Origin: Heligmosomoides polygyrus polygyrus
Lineage: Eukaryota; Nematoda; Chromadorea; Rhabditida; Heligmosomidae
DNA: 64,000 nt
Assembly (NCBI GenBank): GCA_947396885.1
Contig: OX377204.1
Span: forward strand, 87,802,728 to 87,866,727
Direction: 5' to 3'
The position numbers and the translations under genes are program-made. This document shows positions 1-12,000 of the stretch, one piece after another (position 1 is the stretch's first letter; each line of letters opens with the position of its first letter). The notes under the pieces are model-generated. The model did no database searches. It was given only the letters and a program-made list of their open reading frames with translations, and was not told the DNA's origin.

Positions 1-371
1 AGCTTGCGGAGGGATCCTCCACTATCTCCATGTGAATCGCTCGGGTCGGCAAGCAGGTGTAGAGGCATACGTAAGCGTTTGAGCTCTTCTGTAACATATA
101 TGGCCTTATAAGTTCCCAACCTGTATTTTCGAATGGACTCGTTCCTCGGATTCGATCCATGGGCAACGGCGCCATTTCAGGTGTGCGAAATGCTAGCGAT
201 TGAGTTCTTTGACATACTGAGCAATGCTTTAAGATTTGTCGCATCACTCTTGATGGACATAGCAACCAAAACCTTTGCCTAGCTAAGGCAAGAAGATGGT
301 TTCTTCTGCAGTGAGCGTTGTGCCTGTGAAGATCGAAGAGGACGAGGCGCATTAATTCGGATTTCGGCGAA
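1..371. other. Left junction of the satellite array
   Basis: Mostly unique sequence. About 60 bases near 95-155 are a diverged piece of the B-type satellite monomer (the stretch reading TATATGGCC, then TTCGAATGGACTC). The rest, including 156-371, matches no monomer. It may be the decayed edge of the array or part of the progenitor locus. No convincing exon is seen. Confidence 0.5.
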
Positions 372-2759
372 ATGTGAATGGAATTTTTCGTACCATAGGG
401 CAGATTACCACTGTTTAAACGGAACGAACGGCGAATTATTTGATCTTGGTCTCTCACTATGTTTTTGTTCCGATGTCGAGATTTGAGTTCATTCAGATCT
501 AGATGACTTTGTTCGAGTTGGAAGATCTCAGCAATGTTCAAAACTTGCACATGCATGTGCCTTCTTCCTAAGACACATAACCACTGAGTATAAGGTCACT
601 CATCTCAGGTCACTTTGCGCCGTGTGTTCAATACCGAGCGGAATAATTCTTCAACTCTTTCTTTTCACCTTACCTTTTGCCCATGGATGTGCCGAAAGTC
701 GCTGAACCATGGCAATTCATAATCGGCTGTTCTAGGTGCATAAAGGGTAGGAGTACAAGAAATACAGCATGAAAAGTTTATTTCACTGAAAACGACTGCA
801 GTTCGGAAATGTTGTCCAACCTAAAACCAAGGCTCATCCTCTGTCCGGGTGGGTGATTTTCGTACCATAGGGCAGATTACCACTGTTTAAAACGGAACGA
901 ACGGCGAATTATTTGATCTTGGTCTCTCACTATGTTTTTGATCCGATGTCGAGATTTGAGTTCATTCAGATCTAGTTGACTGTTATCAAGTTGGAAGATC
1001 TCAGCAATGTTCAAAACTTGCACATGCATGCGCCTTCTTCCTAAGACACATATCCTCTGAGTATAAGGTCACTCACCTCAGGTCACTTTGCGCCGTGTGT
1101 TCAATACCGAGCGGAATATTTCTTCAACTCTTTCTTTTCACCTTACCTTTTGCCCATGGATGTGCCGAAAGTCGCTGAACCATGGCAATTCATAATCGGC
1201 TGTGCTAGGTGCATAAAGGATAGGAGTGCAAGAAGTACAGCATGAAAAGTTTATTTCACTGAAAACAACTGCAGTTCGGAAATGTTGTCCAACCTAAAAC
1301 CAAGGCCCATCGTCTGTCCTAGTGGGTGACCACCACGGCCTGCTTGCGCCTCTAGCATTTTGTGTTGCAGGAAATCAGGCCACTACGAGCTGTCCTGTAA
1401 TATATATGGCCTGATAAGTTTCCAACCTGTATTTTCGAATGGACTCCGATGTCGAGATTTGAGTTCATTCAGATCTAGTTGACAGTGTTCGAGTTGGAAG
1501 ATCTCAGCAATGTTCGGAACTTGCACATGCATGTGCCTTCTTCCTAAGACACATATCCTCTGAGTATAAGGTCACTCACCTCAGGTCACTTTGCGCCGTG
1601 TGTTCAATACCGAGCGGAATATTTCTTCAACTCTTTCTTTTCACCTTACCTTTTGCCCATGGATGTGCCGAAAGTCGCTGAACCATGGCAATTCATAATC
1701 GGCTGTGCTAGGTGCATAAAGGATAGGAGTGCAAGAAGTACAGCATGAAAAGTTTATTTCACTGAAAACAACTGCAGTTCGGAAATGTTGTCCAACCTAA
1801 AACCAAGGCCCATCGTCTGTCCGAGTGGGTGACCACCACGGCCTGCTTGCGCCTCTAGCATTTTGTGTTGCAGGAAATCAGGCCACTACGAGCTGTCCTG
1901 TAATATATATGGCCTGATAAGTTTCCAACATGTATTTTCGAATGGACTCCGATGTCGAGATTTGAGTTCATTCAGATCTAGTTGACTGTTATCAAGTTGG
2001 AAGATCTCAGCAATGTTCAAAACTTGCACATGCATGCGCCTTCTTCCTAAGACACATATCCTCTGAGTATAAGGTCACTCACCTCAGGTCACTTTGCGCC
2101 GTGTGTTCAATACCGAGCGGAATATTTCTTCAACTCTTTCTTTTCACCTTACCTTTTGCCCATGGATGTGCCGAAAGTCGCTGAACCATGGCAATTCATA
2201 ATCGGCTGTGCTAGGTGCATAAAGGATAGGAGTGCAAGAAGTACAGCATGAAAAGTTTATTTCACTGAAAACAACTGCAGTTCGGAAATGTTGTCCAACC
2301 TAAAACCAAGGCCCATCGTCTGTCCTAGTGGGTGACCACCACGGCCTGCTTGCGCCTCTAGCATTTTGTGTTGCAGGAAATCAGGCCACTACGAGCTGTC
2401 CTGTAATATATATGGCCTGATAAGTTTCCAACCTGTATTTTCGAATGGACTCCGATGTCGAGATTTGAGTTCATTCAGATCTAGTTGACAGTGTTCGAGT
2501 TGGAAGATCTCAGCAATGTTCGGAACTTGCACATGCATGTGCCTTCTTCCTAAGACACATATCCTCTGAGTATAAGGTCACTCACCTCAGGTCACTTTGC
2601 GCCGTGTGTTCAATACCGAGCGGAATATTTCTTCAACTCTTTCTTTTCACCTTACCTTTTGCCCATGGATGTGCCGAAAGTCGCTGAACCATGGCAATTC
2701 ATAATCGGCTGTGCTAGGTGCATAAAGGATAGGAGTGCAAGAAGTACAGCATGAAAAGT

Positions 2760-3041
2760 TTATTTCACTGAAAACAACTGCAGTTCGGAAATGTTGTCCA
2801 ACCTAAAACCAAGGCCCATCGTCTGTCCGAGTGGGTGACCACCACGGCCTGCTTGCGCCTCTAGCATTTTGTGTTGCAGGAAATCAGGCCACTGCGAGCT
2901 GTCCTGTAATATATATGGCCTGATAAGTTTCCAACATGTATTTTCGAATGGACTCCGATGTCGAGATTTGAGTTCATTCAGATCTAGTTGACTGTTATCA
3001 AGTTGGAAGATCTTAGCAATGTTCAAAACTTGCACATGCAT
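2760..3041 (-). CDS. B-type monomer ORF open to the polyadenylation block, 93 codons
   Basis: After the shared segment ELKSRHR, B monomers diverge to SPFENTGWKLIRPYILQDSS and then a TAG. In this monomer one base differs (G at 2894 where other B monomers have A), so the TAG becomes CAG and the frame runs on to ISELQLFSVK, with the stop overlapping the AATAAA motif. Either the stop is a shared later mutation and this copy keeps the older state, or the copy has reverted. Function unknown. Confidence 0.3.
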   Translation of the reverse strand: MHVQVLNIAKIFQLDNSQLDLNELKSRHRSPFENTCWKLIRPYILQDSSQWPDFLQHKMLEAQAGRGGHPLGQTMGLGFRLDNISELQLFSVK

Positions 3042-6000
3042 GTGCCTTCTTCCTAATACACATAACCACTGAGTATAAGGTCACTCACCTCAGGTCACTT
3101 TGCGCCGTGTGTTCAACACCGAGCGGAATATTTCTTCAACTCTTTCTTTTCACCTTACCTTTTGCCCATGGATGTGCCGAAAGTCGCTGAACCATGGCAA
3201 TTCATATTCGGCTGTGCTAGGTGCATAAAGGATAGGAGCACAAGAAATACAGCATGAAAAGTTTATTTCACTGAAAACAACTGCAGTTCGGAAATGTTGT
3301 CCAACCTAAAACCAAGGCTCATCGTCTGTCCGGGTGGATGGTTTTCATACCAAAGGGCAGATTACCACTGTTTAAACGAAACGAACGGCGAATTATTTGA
3401 TCTTGGTCTCTCACTATGTTTTTGTTCCGATGTCGAGATTTGAGTTCATTCAGATCTAGTTGACTGTTATCAAGTTGGAAGATCTCAGCAATGTTCAAAA
3501 CTTGCACATGCATGCGCCTTCTTCCTAAGACACATATCCTCTGAGTATAAGGTCACTCACCTCAGGTCACTTTGCGCCGTGTGTTCAATACCGAGCGGAA
3601 TATTTCTTCAACTCTTTCTTTTCACCTTACCTTTTGCCCATGGATGTGCCGAAAGTCGCTGAACCATGGCAATTCATAATCGGCTGTGCTAGGTGCATAA
3701 AGGATAGGAGTGCAAGAAGTACAGCATGAAAAGTTTATTTCACTGAAAACAACTGCAGTTCGGAAATGTTGTCCAACCTAAAACCAAGGCCCATCGTCTG
3801 TCCGAGTGGGTGACCACCACGGCCTGCTTGCGCCTCTAGCATTTTGTGTTGCAGGAAATCAGGCCACTACGAGCTGTCCTGTAATATATATGGCCTGATA
3901 AGTTTCCAACATGTATTTTCGAATGGACTCCGATGTCGAGATTTGAGTTCATTCAGATCTAGTTGACTGTTATCAAGTTGGAAGATCTTAGCAATGTTCA
4001 AAACTTGCACATGCATGTGCCTTCTTCCTAATACACATAACCACTGAGTATAAGGTCACTCACCTCAGGTCACTTTGCGCCGTGTGTTCAACACCGAGCG
4101 AAATATTTCTTCAACTCTTTCTTTTCACCTTACCTTTTGCCCATGGATGTGCCGAAAGTCGCTGAACCATGGCAATTCATATTTGGCTGTGCTAGGTGCA
4201 TAAAGGATAGGAGCACAAGAAATACAGCATGAAAAGTTTATTTCACTGAAAACAACTGCAGTTCGGAAATGTTGTCCAACCTAAAACCAAGGCTCATCGT
4301 CTGTCCGGGTGGATGATTTTCGTACCAAAGGGCAGACTACCACTGTTTAAACGAAACGAACGGCGAATAATTTGATCTTGGTCTCTCACTATGTTTTTGT
4401 TCCGATGTCGAGATTTGAGTTCATTCAGATCTAGTTGACTGTTATCAAGTTGGAAGATCTCAGCAATGTTCAAAACTTGCACATGCATGCGCCTTCTTCC
4501 TAAGACACATATCCTCTGAGTATAAGGTCACTCACCTCAGGTCACCTTGCGCCGTGTGTTCAATACCGAGCGGAATATTTCTTCAACTCTTTCTTTTCAC
4601 CTTACCTTTTGCCCATGGATGTGCCGAAAGTCGCTGAACCATGGCAATTCATATTCGGCTGTGCTAGGTGCATAAAGGATAGGAGTGCAAGAAGTACAGC
4701 ATGAAAAGTTTATTTCACTGAAAACAACTGCAGTTCGGAAATGTTGTCCAACCTAAAACCAAGGCCCATCGTCTGTCCGAGTGGGTGACCACCACGGCCT
4801 GCTTGCGCCTCTAGCATTTTATGTTGCAGGAAATCAGGCCACTACGAGCTGTCCTGTAATACATATGGCCTGATAAGTTTCCAACCTGTATTTTCGAATG
4901 GACTCCTATGTCGAGATTTGAGTTCATTCAGATCTAGTTGACAGTGTTCGAGTTGGAAGATCTCAGCAATGTTCGGAACTTGCACATGCATGTGCCTTCT
5001 TCCTAAGACACATATCCTCTGAGTATAAGGTCACTCACCTCAGGTCACTTTGCGCCGTGTGTTCAACACCGAGCGGAATATTTCTTCAACTCTTTCTTTT
5101 CACCTTACCTTTTGCCCATGGATGTGCCGAAAGTCGCTGAACCATGGCAATTCATATTCGGCTGTGCTAGGTGCATAAAGGATAGGAGCACAAGAAATAC
5201 AGCATGAAAAGTTTATTTCACTGAAAACAACTGCAGTTCGGAAATGTTGTCCAACCTAAAACCAAGGCTCATCGTCTGTCCGGGTGGATGGTTTTCATAC
5301 CAAAGGGCAGATTACCACTGCTTAAACAAAACGAACGGCGAATTATTTGATCTTGGTCTCTCACTATGTTTTTGTTCCGATGTCGAGATTTGAGTTCATT
5401 CAGATCTAGTTGACTGTTATCAAGTTGGAAGATCTCAGCAATGTTCAAAACTTGCACATGCATGTGCCTTCTTCCTAAGACACATATCCTCTGAGTATAA
5501 GCACTCACCTCAGGTAACTTTGCGCCGTGTGTTCAATACCGAGCGGAATATTTCTTCAACTCTTTCTTTTCACCTTACCTTTTGCCCATGGATGTGCCGA
5601 AAGTCGCTGAACCATGGCAATTCATATTCGGCTGTGCTAGGTGCATAAAGGATAGGAGTGCAAGAAGTACAGCATGAAAAGTTTATTTCACTGAAAACAA
5701 CTGCAGTTCGGAAATGTTGTCCAACCTAAAACCAAGGCCCATCGTCTGTCCGAGTGGGTGACCACCACGGCCTACTTGCGCCTCTAGCATTTTGTGTTGC
5801 AGGAAATCAGGCCACTACGAGCTGTCCTGTAATATATATGTCCTGATAAGTTTCCAACCTGTATTTTCGAATGGACTCCGATGTCGAGATTTGAGTTCAT
5901 TCAGATCTAGTTGACAGTGTTCGAGTTGGAAGATCTCAGCAATGTTCGGAACTTGCACATGCATGTGCCTTCTTCCTAAGACACATATCCTCTGAGTATA

Positions 6001-7162
6001 AGGTCACTCACCTCATGTCACTTTGCGCCGTGTGTTCAACACCGAGCGGAATATTTCTTCAACTCTTTCTTTTCACCTTACCTTTTGCCCATGGATGTGC
6101 CGAAAGTCGCTGAACCATGGCAATTCATATTCGGCTGTGCTAGGTGCATAAAGGATAGGAGCACAAGAAATACAGCATGAAAAGTTTATTTCACTGAAAA
6201 CAACTGCAGTTCGGAAATGTTGTCCAACCTAAAACCAAGGCTCATCGTCTGTCCGGGTGGATGGTTTTCATACCAAAGGGCAGATTACCACTGCTTAAAC
6301 AAAACGAACGGCGAATTATTTGATCTTGGTCTCTCACTATGTTTTTGTTCCGATGTCGAGATTTGAGTTCATTCAGATCTAGTTGACTGTTATCAAGTTG
6401 GAAGATCTCAGCAATGTTCAAAACTTGCACATGCATGTGCCTTCTTCCTAAGACACATATCCTCTGAGTATAAGCACTCACCTCAGGTCACTTTGCGCCG
6501 TGTGTTCAATACCGAGCGGAATATTTCTTCAACTCTTTCTTTTCACCTTACCTTTGCCCATGGATGTGCCGAAAGTCGCTGAACCATGGCAATTCATATT
6601 CGGCTGTGCTAGGTGCATAAAGGATAGGAGTGCAAGAAGTACAGCATGAAAAGTTTATTTCACTGAAAACAACTGCAGTTCGGAAATGTTGTCCAACCTA
6701 AAACCAAGGCCCATCGTCTGTCCGAGTGGGTGACCACCACGGCCTACTTGCGCCTCTAGCATTTTGTGTTGCAGGAAATCAGGCCACTACGAGCTGTCCT
6801 GTAATATATATGTCCTGATAAGTTTCCAACCTGTATTTTCGAATGGACTCCGATGTCGAGATTTGAGTTCATTCAGATCTAGTTGACAGTGTTCGAGTTG
6901 GAAGATCTCAGCAATGTTCGGAACTTGCACATGCATGTGCCTTCTTCCTAAGACACATATCCTCTGAGTATAAGGTCACTCACCTCAGGTCACTTTGCGC
7001 CGTGTGTTCAACACCGAGCGGAATATTTCTTCAACTCTTTCTTTTCACCTTACCTTTTGCCCATGGATGTGCCGAAAGTCGCTGAACCATGGCAATTCAT
7101 ATTCGGCTGTGCTAGGTGCATAAAGGATAGGAGCACAAGAAATACAGCATGAAAAGTTTATT

Positions 7163-7453
7163 TCACTGAAAACAACTGCAGTTCGGAAATGTTGTCCAAC
7201 CTAAAACCAAGGCCCATCGTCTGTCCGGGTGGATGGTTTTCATACCAAAGGGCAGATTACCACTGTTTAAACAAAACGAACGGCGAATTATTTGATCTTG
7301 GTCTCTCACTATGTTTTTGTTCCGATGTCGAGATTTGAGTTCATTCAGATCTAGTTGACTGTTATCAAGTTGGAAGATCTCAGCAATGTTCAAAACTTGC
7401 ACATGCATGTGCCTTCTTCCTAAGACACATATCCTCTGAGTATAAGCACTCAC
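7163..7453 (-). CDS. A-type monomer ORF with stop loss
   Basis: This monomer carries TGG where the other A monomers have TGA, so the small ORF reads on through a segment ending FPNCSCFQ. The extension runs toward the AATAAA block. It shows that the A frame can extend without another early stop. Function unknown. Confidence 0.25.
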   Translation of the reverse strand: MSAYTQRICVLGRRHMHVQVLNIAEIFQLDNSQLDLNELKSRHRNKNIVRDQDQIIRRSFCLNSGNLPFGMKTIHPDRRWALVLGWTTFPNCSCFQ

Positions 7454-9080
7454 CTCAGGTCACTTTGCGCCGTGTGTTCAATACCGAGCGGAATATTTCT
7501 TCAACTCTTTCTTTTCACCTTACCTTTTGCCCATGGATGTGCCGAAAGTCGCTGAACCATGGCAATTCATATTCGGCTGTGCTAGGTGCATAAAGGATAG
7601 GAGTGCAAGAAGTACAGCAGGAAAAGTTTATTTCACTGAAAACAACTGCAGTTCGGAAATGTTGTCCAACCTAAAACCAAGGCCCATCGTCTGTCCGAGT
7701 GGGTGACCACCACGGCCTACTTGCGCCTCTAGCATTTTGTGTTGCAGGAAATCAGGCCACTACGAGCTGTCCTGTAATATATATGGCCTGATAAGTTTCC
7801 AACCTGTATTTTCGAATGGACTCCGATGTCGAGATTTGAGTTCATTCAGATCTAGTTGACTGTTATCAAGTTGGAAGATCTTAGCAATGTTCAAAACTTG
7901 CACATGCATGTGCCTTCTTCCTAATACACATAACCACTGAGTATAAGGTCACTCACCTCAGGTCACTTTGCGCCGTGTGTTCAACACGGAGCGGAATATT
8001 TCTTCAACTCTTTCTTTTCACCTTACCTTTTGCCCATGGATGTGCCGAAAGTCGCTGAACCATGGCAATTCATATTCGGCTGTGCTAGGTGCATAAAGGA
8101 TAGGAGCACAAGAAATACAGCATGAAAAGTTTATTTCACTGAAAACAACTGCAGTTTGGAAATGTTGTCCAACCTAAAACCAAGGCTCATCGTCTGTCCG
8201 GGTGGATGGTTTTCATACCAAAGGGCAGATTACCACTGTTTAAACGAAACGAACGGCGAATTATTTGATCTTGGTCTCTCACTATGTTTTTGTTCCGATG
8301 TCGAGATTTGAGTTCATTCAGATCTAGTTGACAGTTATCAAGTTGGAAGATCTCAGCAATGTTCAAAACTTGCACATGCATGTGCCTTCTTCCTAAGACA
8401 CATATCCTCTGAGTATAAGCACTCACCTCAGGTCACTTTGCGCCGTGTGTTCAATACCGAGCGGAATATTTCTTCAACTCTTTCTTTTCACCTTACCTTT
8501 TGCCCATGGATGTGCCGAAAGTCGCTGAACCATGGCAATTCATATTCGGCTGCGCTAGGTGCATAAAGGATAGGAGTGCAAGAAGTACAGCATGAAAAGT
8601 TTATTTCACTGAAAACAACTGCAGTTCGGAAATGTTGTCCAACCTAAAACCAAGGCCCATCGTCTGTCCGAGTGGGTGACCACCACGGCCTGCTTGCGCC
8701 TCTAGCATTTTATGTTGCAGGAAATCAGGCCACTACGAGCTGTCCTGTAATATGTATGGCCTGATAAGTTTCCAACCTGTATTTTCGAATGGACTCCGAT
8801 GTCGAGATTTGAGTTCATTCAGATCTAGTTGACAGTGTTCGAGTTGGAAGATCTCAGCAATGTTCGGAACTTGCACATGCATGTGCCTTCTTCCTAAGAC
8901 ACATATCCTCTGAGTATAAGCACTCACCTCAGGTCACTTTGCGCCGTGTGTTCAATACCGAGCGGAATATTTCTTCAACTCTTTCTTTTCACCTTACCTT
9001 TTGCCCATGGATGTGCCGAAAGTCGCTGAACCATGGCAATTCATATTCGGCTGTGCTAGGTGCATAAAGGGTAGGAGTAC

Positions 9081-12000
9081 AAGAAATACAGCATGAAAAG
9101 TTTATTTCACTAAAAACAACTGCAGTTCGGAAATGTTGTCCAACCTAAAACCAAAGCTCATCGTCTGTCCGGGTGGATGGTTTTCATACCAAAGGGCAGA
9201 TTACCACTGTTTAAACGAAACGAACGGCGAATTATTTGATCTTGGTCTCTCACTATGTTTTTGTTCCGATGTCGAGATTTGAGTTCATTCAGATCTAGTT
9301 GACTGTTATCAAGTTGGAAGATCTCAGCAATGTTCAAAACTTGCACATGCATGTGCCTTCTTCCTAAGACACATATCCTCTGAGTATAAGCACTCACCTC
9401 AGGTCACTTTGCGCCGTGTGTTCAACACCGAGCGGAATATTTGTTCAACTCTTTCTTTTCACCTTACCTTTTGCCCATGGATGTGCCGAAAGTCGCTGAA
9501 CCATGGCAATTCATATTTGGCTGTGCTAGGTGCATAAAGGATAGGAGTGCAAGAAGTACAGCATGAAAAGTTTATTTCACTGAAAACAACTGCAGTTCGG
9601 AAATGTTGTCCAACCTAAAACCAAGGCCCATCGTCTGTCCGAGTGGGTGACCACCACGGCCTGCTTGCGCCTCTAGCATTTTATGTTGCAGGAAATCAGG
9701 CCACTACGAGCTGTCCTGTAATATATATGGCCTGATAAGTTTCCAACCTGTATTTTCGAATGGACTCCGATGTCGAGATTTGAGTTCATTCAGATCTAGT
9801 TGACAGTGTTCGAGTTGGAAGATCTCAGCAATGTTCGGAACTTGCACATGCATGTGCCTTCTTCCTAAGACACATATCCTCTGAGTATAAGGTCACTCAC
9901 CTCAGGTCACTTTGCGCCGTGTGTTCAATACCGAGCGGAATATTTCTTCAACTCTTTCTTTTCACCTTACCTTTTGCCCATGGATGTGCCGAAAGTCGCT
10001 GAACCATGGCGATTCATATTCGGCTGTGCTAGGTGCATAAAGGGTAGGAGTACAAGAAATACAGCATGAAAAGTTTATTTCACTAAAAACAACTGCCGTT
10101 CGGAAATGTTGTCCAACCTAAAACCAAGGCCCATCGTCTGTCCGAGTGGGTGACCACCACGGCCTGCTTGCGCCTCTAGCATTTTATGTTGCAGGAAATC
10201 AGGCCACTACGAGCTGTACTTTAATATATATGGCCTGATAAGTTTCCAACCTGTATTTTCGAATGGACTCCGATGTCGAGATTTGAGTTCATTCAGATCT
10301 AGTTGACTGTTATCAAGTTGGAAGATCTTAGCAATGTTCAAAACTTGCACATGCATGTGCCTTCTTCCTAAGACACATAACCACTGAGTATAAGGTCACT
10401 CACCTCAGGTCACTTTGCGCCGTGTGTTCAACACCGAGCGGAATATTTGTTCAACTCTTTCTTTTCACCTTACCTTTTGCCCATGGATGTGCCGAAAGTC
10501 GCTGAACCATGGCAATTCATATCCGGCTGTGCTAGGTGCATAAAGGATAGGAGCACAAGAAATACAGCATGAAAAGTTTATTTCACTGAAAACAACTGCA
10601 GTTCGGAAATGTTGTCCAACCTAAAACCAAGGCTCATCCTCTGTCCGGGCGGGTGATTTTCGTACCATAGGGCAGATTACCACTGTTTAAACGGAACGAA
10701 CGGCGAATTATTTGATCTTGGTCTCTCACTATGTTTTTGTTCCGATGTCGAGATTTGAGTTCATTCAGATCTAGTTGACTGTTATCAAGTTGGAAGATCT
10801 CAGCAATGTTCAAAACTTGCACATGCATGTGCCTTCTTCCTAAGACACATATCCTCTGAGTATAAGCACTCACCTCAGGTCACTTTGCGCCGTGTGTTCA
10901 ATACCGAGCGGAATATTTCTTCAACTCTTTCTTTTCACCTTACCTTTTGCCCATGGATGTGCCGAAAGTCGCTGAACCATGGCAATTCATATTCGGCTGT
11001 GCTAGGTGCATAAAGGATAGGAGTGCAAGAAGTACAGCATGAAAAGTTTATTTCACTGAAAACAACTGCAGTTCGGAAATGTTGTCCAACCTAAAACCAA
11101 GGCCCATCGTCTGTCCGAGGGGGTGACCACCACGGCCTGCTTGCGCCTCTAGCATTTTATGTTGCAGGAAATCAGGCCACTACGAGCTGTCCTGTAATAT
11201 GTATGGCCTGATAAGTTTCCAACCTGTATTTTCGAATGGACTCCGATGTCGAGATTTGAGTTCATTCAGATCTAGTTGACAGTGTTCGAGTTGGAAGATC
11301 TCAGCAATGTTCGGAACTTGCACATGCATGTGCCTTCTTCCTAAGACACATATCCTCTGAGTATAAGGTCACTCACCTCAGGTCACTTTGCGCCGTGTGT
11401 TCAATACCGAGCGGAATATTTCTTCAACTCTTTCTTTTCACCTTACCTTTTGCCCATGGATGTGCCGAAAGTCGCTGAACCATGGCGATTCATATTCGGC
11501 TGTGCTAGGTGCATAAAGGGTAGGAGTACAAGAAATACAGCATGAAAAGTTTATTTCACTAAAAACAACTGCCGTTCGGAAATGTTGTCCAACCTAAAAC
11601 CAAGGCCCATCGTCTGTCCGAGTGGGTGACCACCACGGCCTGCTTGCGCCTCTAGCATTTTATGTTGCAGGAAATCAGGCCACTACGAGCTGTCCTGTAA
11701 TATATATGGCCTGATAAGTTTCCAACCTGTATTTTCGAATGGACTCCGATGTCGAGATTTGAGTTCATTCAGATCTAGTTGACTGTTATCAAGTTGGAAC
11801 ATCTTAGCAATGTTCAAAACTTGCACATGCATGTGCCTTCTTCCTAAGACACATAACCACTGAGTATAAGGTCACTCACCTCAGGTCACTTTGCGCCGTG
11901 TGTTCAACACCGAGCGGAATATTTGTTCAACTCTTTCTTTTCACCTTACCTTTTGCCCATGGATGTGCCGAAAGTCGCTGAACCATGGCAATTCATATTC

